A stretch of 5,891 bases of DNA from Betaproteobacteria bacterium (GTDB taxonomy: Bacteria; Pseudomonadota; Gammaproteobacteria; Burkholderiales; Rhodocyclaceae): the NCBI GenBank assembly GCA_028065725.1, contig JAPTVL010000294.1, forward strand, positions 1 through 5,891, given 5' to 3'. The notes below the pieces were generated by a model. The model was not told the DNA's origin, made no database searches, and saw only the letters and a list, made by a program, of their open reading frames with translations. The stretch's first letter is position 1; every line of letters starts with the position of its first letter. A program made the position numbers and the translations under genes. Shown here one piece after another: positions 1 through 5,891 of this stretch.

Positions 1-1
1 G

Positions 2-295
2 CACGGCTTTTCGCCCGAGGACGTGCGGGCGTGGCAAACGCAGTGGTTTCAAGCCGGACTTGCCGCCGTGGAGGATAGGCTGCGCCGCGACGGCAAGAGC
101 GGCGTTTTTTGCCTGCACGACCAGATCTCGATCGCGGACATCTGTCGTCTGGCCAGAATCGCCGTGACGATGAAGGCCCTGGGCATTCCGTTCCCGGATC
201 TGCCCATGGCCCGCGCCATCATCGCGCAATGCATGGCGCTGGATGCATTTGCACGGGCGGATCCCTCTCTGCAGTTGGGCGCGCCGCGCGGCTAG
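2..295 (+). CDS. Glutathione S-transferase, zeta/maleylacetoacetate isomerase-like, C-terminal part (5' truncated by window edge)
   Basis: The frame is open from base 2 and ends at TAG 293-295, giving 97 visible residues. They match the all-helical C-terminal domain of zeta-like GSTs: W-x-x-x-WF-x-x-GL-x-x-(V)E near the start, then GVFCLHDQISIADIC, then a C-MALDAFARADP-x-x-Q-x-GAP tail. The S-I-A-D segment fits the GST N-capping box (S/T-x-x-D) in the hydrophobic core. Family members use glutathione for isomerisation or conjugation in the cytoplasm. The thioredoxin-like N-terminal domain that binds glutathione lies outside the window, so substrate and activity cannot be judged. The usual G-D before the capping box is H-D here, a mild divergence. 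No link to the integrase that follows is apparent, so it is probably flanking host chromosome. The GST fold is confident; the zeta/MaiA assignment is less so. Confidence 0.8.
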   Translation, partial: HGFSPEDVRAWQTQWFQAGLAAVEDRLRRDGKSGVFCLHDQISIADICRLARIAVTMKALGIPFPDLPMARAIIAQCMALDAFARADPSLQLGAPRG

Positions 296-392
296 AGAAC
301 CTGGCGTTCGGACATTGCCGAGCACAGGGTTAGCGAAGTAATCGGCCCGACCGCGCCGCAAATCGCGCCGAAGAAACGTAAGCGGCTACCCG
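296..392. other. Short spacer between the GST gene and the integrase remnant
   Basis: I see no tRNA, tRNA 3' end, clear promoter or recognisable coding sequence here. In the integrase frame there is a TAA at 339-341. From 342 the frame is open, but its residues do not resemble the integrase family until about position 387 (Tyr-Pro-Met-Leu-Gly). The junction where the integrase lost its 5' half therefore lies in this spacer or very close to 387. P4-type integrases usually sit beside a tRNA attachment site, and none is visible here. Confidence 0.5.
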
Positions 393-1185
393 ATGCTCGG
401 CAACAAGGACGTGGCAAGCATCGATACAGCCGACGTGCTGGCGGTTTTTCGTCCGATCTGGGCGACCAAACACGAAACCGCCACACGGCTGCGCCAGCGC
501 ATCGAGGCCGTGCTGACGGCGGCCAAGGTGCGCGGGTTGCGCAACGGCGAGAACCCGGCCGCCTGGCGCGGGCATCTGGCGGCCTTGCTGCCGGCGATCC
601 CGAAGAAGGCGCGCGTGCGCCTTCACCCCGCGCTGGACTGGCGGGAGGTGCCCGCGTTCATAACCGAGCTGCGTCAGCGCCACAGCATGAGCGCCCGCGC
701 ATTGGAGTTCACCATCCTGACGGCCTGCCGCACGAATGAAGTGATCGGTGCGCGCTGGGGCGAGATCGATCTGGATGCCGCGATCTGGACCATCCCAGGC
801 GAACGCATGAAGGCCAAGATCGCGCACCGGGTGGCGCTGTCTGCTGACGCCATCGCGCTGCTCAGCGCCCTGCCCCGCCATGACGCCAGCCCCCCTGGTG
901 TTTTGGACGCTTCGCCAGGGCGAGCCCCGTGCGCTGTCGAACATGGCGATGCTGGAATTACTGCGCGGCATGTGCCCGGGCCTGACCGTCCACGGCTTTC
1001 GCAGCACTTTCCGCGACTGGGCCGGGGAATCCACGCACCATCCGCGCGAGATCATCGAGCATGCGCTGGCGCATCAAATCCCCGATCAGGCTGAGGCCGC
1101 CTATCGCCGCGGGGATGCGCTGGAGCGGCGGCGCGTGCTGATGCGCGATTGGGCAGACTATGCCCGATCGGCGTCGAACGCCTGA
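393..1185 (+). pseudogene. P4-type tyrosine integrase remnant, N-terminally truncated and frameshifted
   Basis: A tyrosine recombinase of the P4/prophage-island type, which integrates and excises genomic islands, often at tRNA genes. The first piece (393 to about 890) begins inside the core-binding domain at IDTADVLAVFRPIW, followed by ETATRLRQRIEAVL, NPAAWRGHLAALLP and the catalytic start RALEFTILTACRTNEV (catalytic Arg codon 729-731) and MKAKIAHRV (beta-hairpin Lys). After a C6 run at 890-895 the family sequence continues one frame over: PLVFWTLRQGEPRALSNMAML, TVHGFRSTFRDWAGE (His 991, Arg 1000), EHALAHQ (His 1072) and AAYRRGD (nucleophile Tyr at 1102-1104), ending at TGA 1183-1185. Removing one C restores a continuous match. 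Family proteins are about 400 aa; the arm-binding N-terminal domain and part of the core-binding domain (roughly 130-150 aa) are absent. All active-site residues survive, but the gene is broken twice, so it should not make a working integrase. Confidence 0.88.
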
Positions 1186-2401
1186 GACATCCGATCCGCG
1201 CCTTGCTCTGCGGCAGCCTCTGGCCCCGCTCCGTGCTGCAAGGCCTGCACCAGCCCCGTGAGCCGTTTGCCCTCCTGGCTGTTCTTCACCGCCATCGCGA
1301 TGGCCTTGATCTGCCCGATCACCACCACCCGCTTCTTCCCGCGGGTGATCGCGGTGTACAGCAGATTGCGCTGCGGCAGCGTATAGTGCTGCAGCGCCAG
1401 CACGATCACCACCGCCGGATACTCCGATCCCTGGCTCTTGTGGATCGAGGTGGCATAGGCCAGCACGAGTTCATCGAGTTCGCCCAGGGCATAGACCACG
1501 CCGTGGCCGTCGAAGTCCACCTACATCTCCCCCTCCTCCTCGTCGATGGCCAGGATGCGCCCGATATCGCCGTTGAACACGTCCTTGTCGTAGTTGTTGA
1601 TGACCTGCATCACCTTGTCCCCCGGCGCATAGGTCTGCCCAAAGCGGGTGATGCGCGGCTGCGCATCCGGGTTCAGCCGCTCCTGCAGCATGGCATTGAG
1701 GTTGGTGGCCCCCAGGCCGCCGCGTTGCATCGGCACCAGGACCTAGATGTCACGCAGGGGATCGAACCCCTGCCGAGGCAGGCGTTCGGCCACCATGCGC
1801 AGTAGCGTATCCGCAATCTCCTCGGGACTGTGCGCAGGGAGCAAGTCGAAGTCCGAGACCTCCCCCGGCTCGGGCCTTGCCGGGAGCTGGCCCTGCAGCA
1901 CCCGGTAGGCGTTGGTGATGATGCGCGAGGTCTGCGCCTGGCGGAACACCTCGGTCGACCGCCCCGTGGGTACCCGCCCCGAAGCCATGAGGTCGGCCAG
2001 CACCGCGCCGGGGCAGACCGAGGGCAGCCGATCGGCGTCGTCCACGATCCACAGCGCCGCGCCATCGGCCACTGCCGCAAGTAGGCGGTGCATGAGCACG
2101 ACGTCGATCATGCTGGATTCGTCGAGCACGACCAGATCGGCAGGAAGGGGATTGTCGCGATTGCGGGTGAACGCCATCATCTTTGGGTCAAACTCCAACA
2201 GGCGATGCAGAGTTTTCGCCTGCATCCCGGTGGATTCGGCCAATCGCTTGGCGGCGCGGCCCGTCGGCGCGCCCAATGCCACGCGCATCGATTTGGCGAC
2301 CACGATGCGCAGCATGCTGTTGACCAGGGTCGTCTTGCCGACACCTGGACCGCCCGTAATGATCGCGGCCTTCGATGCAAGCGCCTGCTGTACGGCGCGG
2401 A

Positions 2402-2416
2402 TTTGCGAGGTGGAAG
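2402..2416 (-). other. Frameshift 2 in the helicase pseudogene (about one base lost)
   Basis: The stretch AIHWVQGKTGLQL lies in one minus-strand frame. The following SQIRAVQQALASKAAIITGGPG lies in the original frame used before frameshift 1. The family reads continuously from TGLQL through a few variable residues to SQ...AV..AL, so about one base is missing between them. The exact base cannot be fixed because the linker is variable. This site is not an obvious homopolymer, unlike the other two indels in the window. Confidence 0.7.
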
Positions 2417-2968
2417 TTGCAAGCCGGTCTTGCCCTGCACCCAGTGGATCGCCGCATCGGCATCGAGCACACCCCAAGGAAGTACCCCCTGCAGCAGGCG
2501 GGTGATGCTCTGAGCGACGCCCTGTTCGGCACGGTACAGGGCGCTGAGATAAACCACCGGCGCATCCAGATCACTACGCGTGAGGCGATCGTCCTGGACT
2601 TCGGCCTCGATGCCCTGCGCCACGAGATCTTGGGAGATCTCCAGCAGGGTGGCCGCGTGCTCCAGAAGCTCTGACTCCACTGCGGCGCAGTGGCCTTCGC
2701 CCGCGAGTTCCTGCAGCGCATGGCGCACGCCGGCCTGGGCACGGATCAAACTGTCCCTGGGGATGCCCAGGCGCTGGGCCAGGGTGTCGGCGGTATTGAA
2801 ACCGATGCCGTGGATGTCCAGCGCCAGGCGGTAGGTGTTCGCGCTGACCTTGGCGATGGCTTCCACGCCATAGGTCTTGTCGATGCGCGCCGCCCGCGCG
2901 GTGCCCAGGCCGTGCGACTGCAGAAAGACCATGATCTCGCGGATGACCTTCTGCTCGGCCCAGGCCTC

Positions 2969-2971
2969 GGG
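2969..2971 (-). other. Frameshift 1 in the helicase pseudogene (+1 base)
   Basis: Read on the minus strand, the family sequence GIGPKRRARIT is in one frame and EAWAEQKVIREIMV in the next. The join is ACC-CGAG where ACC-GAG would keep the frame, so one extra C (a GGG on the plus strand) explains it exactly. This falls at about codon 144, in the helix-hairpin-helix region and before the ATPase core. Translation would run off frame and lose the whole helicase domain. Confidence 0.8.
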
Positions 2972-3507
2972 TGATGCGCGCACGCCGCTTGGGGCCGATG
3001 CCGGGGACTTCGGCCCGGCGCTCGGGGTGCTGCTCGATGACCTCGAACACGGCCTCGCCGAAGGCGTCCACGAGCCGGCCCGCAAAGGCCGGGCCGATGC
3101 TCTGGACCATGCCCGAGCCGAGGTAGCGGGTGATGCCTTCGAGCGTGGACGGAGGCACGACCTGGAGCTGGCGGGCGCGGAATTGCAGACCATGTTGGGT
3201 ATCGCGACTCCAGTGCCCCAGACACTCGATCTGTTCGCCGGGACTGACGCTGGCGGCCGACCCCACCACGGTGGCCAGCTCGCGCTGGCCGCGCACCTTG
3301 ACACGCAGCACGGCAAAGCCGGTCTGCGCGCTGTGGAAGGTCACGCGCTCGATCGAGCCGGACAGGCGTTCGGGAGGAAGGTCTTGGGGACGGGATTGCA
3401 TGGGGCGATGGAAGGGGGATGCATCCAGTCTCGCAGATCGCCGGGGCAGCGAAGTGCGGCTCGGGTCGCTGCGGCGCTTGCATCAGCTTGATGTCGTGCG
3501 AGGCTGT

Positions 3508-3515
3508 TGACGTCA
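3508..3515. promoter_or_regulatory. Perfect 8-bp palindrome TGACGTCA, possible operator
   Basis: TGACGTCA is a perfect inverted repeat 20 bases upstream of the ATG at 3536 and just before its ribosome binding site. It also contains TTGACG (3507-3512), a good -35-like hexamer, but that is too close to the start codon for a normal leadered promoter. A half-matching GATGTCG at 3490-3496 faces CGTCATC at 3511-3517. An operator role is a guess from position alone; an 8-bp palindrome can occur by chance. Confidence 0.2.
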
Positions 3516-3522
3516 TCGTTCT

Positions 3523-3527
3523 GGAGA
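3523..3527 (+). promoter_or_regulatory. Ribosome binding site GGAGA that fixes the start at 3536
   Basis: GGAGA is followed by 8 bases and then ATG 3536-3538, a normal Shine-Dalgarno spacing. It decides against the upstream in-frame ATG at 3419, which would add 39 residues and run through most of the divergent intergenic region. Confidence 0.6.
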
Positions 3528-3535
3528 CGTTCCCC

Positions 3536-4324
3536 ATGCTGTCCATCCTCGCTCGCTGGTTCTCTTCTCGTGCGCAGCCCAGTGCGTCGCCCTGCCCGCC
3601 CTCTCTTGCCCAATCCACCCGCTTCGACGCCTACACCATCCAGGTCAGCGCGCACGCCGTGCCGCAGTTGCGCCGCGCGGCCGGCATCACGCGGTTCGAC
3701 CTGATCGAACTGCTGGCGGGCGGGCATTACCGATCCCTGCGCGAGCGCCCGATCGGCGCAGGCGGCGCCTGGGCCTGCACGCCAGAGGCCCGCGCCGCGC
3801 TGGCCGGGGTGGCACGCGACCTGCACCTGCTGGTGTTCGACCCCGAACGCGAGGTTTTCGTCGTCGCCTATGCCAAGGCCGACCCGCAGGCCGCACGGCT
3901 GACCGTGACCTGGGTCGTCGACGCCCGTGTTTACGAGACTGCCCGCTTCAAACTGCTGCCACTGGAACTGTACCGCGCACTGTGCGCGCAGGCGATCGCC
4001 TCTGTCGCCGAGCAGGATCGCATCCTCGTCAGCGCACTGGGCGAGCGGGAGCTGGATCGGCTGCCGCTGATTTACGCGCTGCAGGACGGCAAGCGCGACG
4101 TCTGGGTGGAGATCACCCTGGACGATGGCCGCGAGAAGCGCCTGGGCTTGCTGCCCTTCGCCCTGAAGCAGGAGCGCGCCAGCGACCTGCCGCAGCTGGG
4201 CGCCTTCTGGGACTGGGTGCAGTCCACCCGGGTGGGCAAGGCGCCCATCGCGCCGGATCATGTCACCGCGGTGCGGCTGCTCGGCTGGCGCGATCCCTAC
4301 GATGTACGGCTTGTCCTGCGCTGA
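3536..4324 (+). CDS. Uncharacterised 262-aa protein upstream of an AAA ATPase
   Basis: I do not recognise this family. The start is ATG 3536, chosen for the GGAGA site 8 bases upstream; the stop is TGA 4322-4324. No signal peptide, membrane segment or known catalytic motif stands out. A basic, Ser/Pro-rich stretch (residues about 7-25) is followed by a probably folded alpha/beta body: QLRRAAGITRFDLIELLAGG, DLHLLVFDPEREVFVVAYAK, an LTVTWVVDARVYETARFKLLP strand region, LPLIYALQDGKRDVWVEITLDDG, and a C-terminus ending DPYDVRLVLR. Charged residues are frequent and only one Cys is present, suggesting a soluble cytoplasmic protein. It is intact, unlike the helicase and integrase to its left. It lies 52 bases before the AAA ATPase on the same strand, so the two are probably cotranscribed and may act together as partner or substrate and ATPase. 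That functional link is inference from position. Confidence 0.75.
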   Translation: MLSILARWFSSRAQPSASPCPPSLAQSTRFDAYTIQVSAHAVPQLRRAAGITRFDLIELLAGGHYRSLRERPIGAGGAWACTPEARAALAGVARDLHLLVFDPEREVFVVAYAKADPQAARLTVTWVVDARVYETARFKLLPLELYRALCAQAIASVAEQDRILVSALGERELDRLPLIYALQDGKRDVWVEITLDDGREKRLGLLPFALKQERASDLPQLGAFWDWVQSTRVGKAPIAPDHVTAVRLLGWRDPYDVRLVLR

Positions 4325-4376
4325 GCCGCGTGTCCTCTGACCTCGTCTTTCGTTGCCTCCCATCCCGCTGCCGCCC

Positions 4377-5504
4377 ATGTCCGATACCCTCGCGAGCCTC
4401 TCCTCTGCCCTGCCCTCGTCCCTGCACCACGACTCCTGGTTTGCCGCCCTGACCGACCGGATGCGCGCCGCCGTGCTGGCGCGCCACCGTGTGGTGGTGA
4501 CCGAGCTGTTGCGCCTGCGCGTGGATCTGGCGCGCTGGCAGGGCTGGTTCGAGGCGCGCGCAGACTGGTCGCTGTACCTCGGCGCCGATCATCTCGGCCG
4601 CACGGTGGCGCTGGGGTTCGATGGGGCCTCGGGCACCAGTGTGCGCCTCAAGCGCGACTTGAGCGTGAGCGACCGGGCGGAGGATCGCTTGCATACGGTG
4701 CTGGCCCTGGGCGAGCACGCCTACGCCGCCGAGGCGGGGCAGGCGGATGCGCTCTACCCGGGAGAGGTCACGGTGCTGGGGGCGCCCGCGTCGGTGCGGG
4801 AGGTGGCGGCGCAGTTGCGCGCGGCGTTCGCCCCGGCGGGCTCGACGGTGCACTGGGTGTATGGCGAACATGGCCAGTCGGTCACCCTGCCGCTGCGCGA
4901 GGACCTGCGGCCGCTGGAGACCATGTTCCCCTTCCTGGAGCGGCCGCTGGCCGACTACTACGACGCCTATGCCAGCTCGAGCGCGGCCATTCTGCTGCTC
5001 ATCGGCCCGCCGGGCACGGGCAAGACCTCGTTCATCCGGGGCTTGCTGCAGCACGGCGGGCATGATGCCATGGTCAGCCTGGATCCGAAGCTGCTGGACA
5101 CCGATGTGCCGCTGACCGAATTCCTCACCAGCGACGCCGATGTGTTCGTGCTGGAGGATGCCGATGCGCTGCTGACCTCACGCGCACAGGGCAACACGCT
5201 GATGCACCGGCTGCTGTCGGTCAGCGACGGTCTGGTGACCTTGGCGGGCAAGAAGCTGATGTTCTCGACCAACCTGGACAGCCCGGCGGAGGTGGACCCG
5301 GCGCTGCTGCGCCCGGGGCGGTGCTTCGACGTGCTGAGGTTTCGCCTGCTGGAGTACCGCGAGGCCTACGCGCTGGCGCAGGCGGCGGGGGTCACGGCGC
5401 CGTCGGATCCGGCGCGCCGCTACAGCGCCGCCGAGGTGTTCCACGCGGGCGAGACAGGCCGCGGCGGGCCGCGTTCGCTGCGCCGCCCTGTGGGGTTCGT
5501 CTGA
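4377..5504 (+). CDS. AAA-family ATPase with BCS1-like core and unknown N-terminal domain
   Basis: A 375-aa protein from ATG 4377 to TGA 5502-5504. A TTG at 4353 in frame would add 8 Pro-rich residues; neither start has a clear Shine-Dalgarno, and the leader is pyrimidine-rich, so coupling to the gene upstream is possible. Residues 1-180 match nothing I recognise. The AAA module follows: ETMFPFLERPLADYYDAY (about 181-198), Walker A GPPGTGKTS (210-218), Walker B VFVLEDAD (257-263, with the Glu-Asp order typical of BCS1-type AAA proteins), sensor 1 STN (297-299), and the second-region LLRPGRCFD with arginines 312 and 315 as finger candidates. All ATPase residues are present, so it should hydrolyse ATP, probably as an oligomer that remodels a protein. 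Similar AAA proteins occur in phages, plasmids and islands. It ends in RRPVGFV just before the insertion sequence. Its substrate is unknown; the 262-aa neighbour is the obvious candidate partner. Confidence 0.88.
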   Translation: MSDTLASLSSALPSSLHHDSWFAALTDRMRAAVLARHRVVVTELLRLRVDLARWQGWFEARADWSLYLGADHLGRTVALGFDGASGTSVRLKRDLSVSDRAEDRLHTVLALGEHAYAAEAGQADALYPGEVTVLGAPASVREVAAQLRAAFAPAGSTVHWVYGEHGQSVTLPLREDLRPLETMFPFLERPLADYYDAYASSSAAILLLIGPPGTGKTSFIRGLLQHGGHDAMVSLDPKLLDTDVPLTEFLTSDADVFVLEDADALLTSRAQGNTLMHRLLSVSDGLVTLAGKKLMFSTNLDSPAEVDPALLRPGRCFDVLRFRLLEYREAYALAQAAGVTAPSDPARRYSAAEVFHAGETGRGGPRSLRRPVGFV

Positions 5505-5891
5505 GAGCCTGTGAACGTTTCAACTTTCGCGATGAACTCAACGCATCGAGACACCCCTGCGCTGCGGATGGGCGCGACGAGTCGATTCGAGCCGCCGTTC
5601 GTTTGTTGGGACGAGCTTGGCGTTGATGCAGGGCCTGGTGGGACGCAAACGCAGCCCGCGCCGGCCCTTGCCGGCCACTCAGGGCGCGAACGCGATGTTC
5701 AGCGCCATCATCCGCTTCAGATTGTGGGCCAGCGCATGCCACAGCAACACGGCGCGCGCCTTGATCATTCCGCGCACGTTGAAGCGCTGCAAGCCGCGGT
5801 TGCGCAAATGGGCGTTGGTGCACTCGATGCTGGCCGCTCGCTGCTTGTAGATCCGCTTGGCCGCCTCGGTGCCCATGCGCTGGCGCCACTG
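5505..5891 (-). mobile_element. IS1182-type insertion sequence, transposase 3' end side (rest lies beyond the window)
   Basis: The right part of the window holds the C-terminus of an IS1182-family transposase on the minus strand, followed by about 174 bases of non-coding sequence down to the ATPase stop codon. The element end should lie near 5503-5515, where the sequence reads GAGAGCCTGTGAACGTTTC. This is my estimate: the other terminus, the inverted repeat partner and any target duplication are outside the window. The non-coding part contains no other gene I can support. A GCCGGC-CCTT-GCCGGC hairpin (5660-5675) lies just past the transposase stop, but without a T run it is not a convincing terminator. 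Confidence 0.65.
5679..5891 (-). CDS. IS1182-family transposase, C-terminal fragment (5' part outside window)
   Basis: The minus-strand frame is open from the window edge (first codon CAG at 5889-5891) to TGA at 5679-5681, giving 70 residues. It begins QWRQRMGTEAAKRIYKQRAA and continues ECTNAHLRNRGLQRFNVRG, KARAVLLWHALAHNLKRM. This is the typical C-terminal block of IS1182-family DDE transposases (R-MGTEEAK-x-IYK-x-RAATAE-x-x-NA pattern with a LAHNL-x-R end). The Glu in SIECTNA matches the position of the third acidic residue of the DDE triad in this family; the two Asp residues lie outside the window. Whether the full transposase is intact cannot be judged here. Confidence 0.85.
   Translation of the reverse strand, partial: QWRQRMGTEAAKRIYKQRAASIECTNAHLRNRGLQRFNVRGMIKARAVLLWHALAHNLKRMMALNIAFAP

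Larger units (their letters stand above)
1158..3401 (-). pseudogene. recD2: RecD2-like ATP-dependent DNA helicase (SF1B), full length but with two frameshifts and two amber stops
   Basis: The family comprises 5'-3' SF1B helicases acting on DNA ends in repair. About 748 codons span from ATG 3399-3401 to TAG 1158-1160, the usual size. Domains in order: N-terminal OB-like part (residues about 13-80, SGSIERVTFHSAQTGFAVLRV); helix-hairpin-helix region (about 85-290, EVPGIGPKRRARI, then after a frameshift EQKVIREIMVFLQSHG, DIHGIGFNTAD); Walker A GGPGVGKT (2331-2354, about 350-357); APTGRAAKRL; Walker B LDESSM (about 426-431); motif III region DDADRLPSVCPG (2007-2042); EVFRQA; then C-terminal MQRGGLGATNLNAML, PGDKVMQVINNYDKDVFNGDIGR, IHKSQGSEYPAVV and YTAITRGKK. 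Damage: one extra base in the run at 2969-2971; about one base lost near 2402-2416; TAG at 1743-1745 (in DI-stop-VLVPMQRGG) and at 1521-1523 (before VDFDG). All pieces otherwise align continuously. It is almost certainly non-functional. Its 3' end overlaps the integrase end by 28 bp. Confidence 0.9.
3402..3535. other. Divergent intergenic region between the helicase pseudogene and the two-gene cassette
   Basis: This 134-bp stretch must carry the promoter of the right-hand genes and formerly that of the helicase. I find no convincing -35/-10 pair in either direction. The rightward frame is open back to 3419, but the extra N-terminal residues look unstructured and a good ribosome binding site marks the ATG at 3536. 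On the helicase side the 20 bases before its ATG hold no strong Shine-Dalgarno. The one notable element is an 8-bp palindrome at 3508-3515. Confidence 0.5.

Noticed and set aside
330..1055. Long minus-strand open frame (241 codons) opposite the integrase
   Set aside because: It is the antisense shadow of the integrase remnant in high-GC sequence. Its translation is low-complexity, rich in Arg/Gly/Ala, with no family likeness, while the plus strand has clear recombinase motifs.
1149..1805. Plus-strand open frame of 218 codons across the helicase C-terminus
   Set aside because: It is His/Leu/Val-rich antisense translation of the helicase. The minus strand carries the IHKSQGSEY and YTAITRGKK motifs.
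1158..3401. Programmed frameshifting or stop readthrough producing a working helicase
   Set aside because: It would need two frameshifts and two readthrough events in one message, and a conserved helicase motif is also altered. I see no slippery heptamer with downstream structure at the shift sites.
3341..4378. Minus-strand open frame of 345 codons opposite the 262-aa gene
   Set aside because: Length alone is not convincing in this base composition. It is Gln/Arg/Gly-rich without a domain, overlaps the helicase start and the whole intergenic region, and the plus-strand gene has a proper ribosome binding site.
4263..5063. Minus-strand open frame of 266 codons opposite the AAA ATPase
   Set aside because: It is an antisense shadow; the plus strand encodes unmistakable Walker A and B motifs.
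5660..5675. GCCGGC-CCTT-GCCGGC hairpin after the transposase stop as a terminator
   Set aside because: The stem is only 6 bp and no T run follows in the transcript direction; GCCGGC is itself a palindrome that is common in GC-rich DNA.
1..5891. CRISPR array, tRNA, rRNA or tandem repeats
   Set aside because: Reading through the window showed no regularly spaced repeats, cloverleaf-like sequence or rRNA-like stretch. The spacers between genes are too short to hide an array.

Overview
The window is GC-rich, with strong third-position GC bias. Its protein families (a zeta-like glutathione S-transferase, a P4-type integrase, a RecD2-type helicase and an IS1182-like transposase) fit a proteobacterium, probably Burkholderiales. 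That taxonomic guess rests on protein look-alikes and base composition only. The layout looks like the edge of a decaying integrated element joined to chromosomal sequence, with an insertion sequence at the far side.

Left to right: the 3' end of a glutathione S-transferase gene (2-295, +), probably host chromosome. Next is a P4-type tyrosine integrase remnant (about 393-1185, +) that has lost its N-terminal domain and carries a one-base frameshift in a C6 run. Convergent to it, overlapping by 28 bp at the 3' ends, is a full-length but broken RecD2-like helicase (1158-3401, -). It has two compensating one-base frameshifts, two in-frame amber codons and altered residues in a conserved helicase motif. 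A 134-bp divergent intergenic region follows.

The only complete, undamaged genes lie to its right. One encodes an unrecognised 262-aa protein (3536-4324, +). The other, just downstream, encodes a 375-aa protein with an uncharacterised N-terminal half and a BCS1-like AAA ATPase domain (4377-5504, +). An IS1182-type element starts at or just after the ATPase stop codon. Only its 3' part is visible, with the C-terminus of a transposase on the minus strand (5679-5891).

The integrase and helicase were probably mobility and DNA-processing functions of the element and are now dead. The intact unknown-plus-ATPase pair is the one candidate for a functional, poorly described two-gene cassette. The sequence alone gives no direct evidence of what that pair does.
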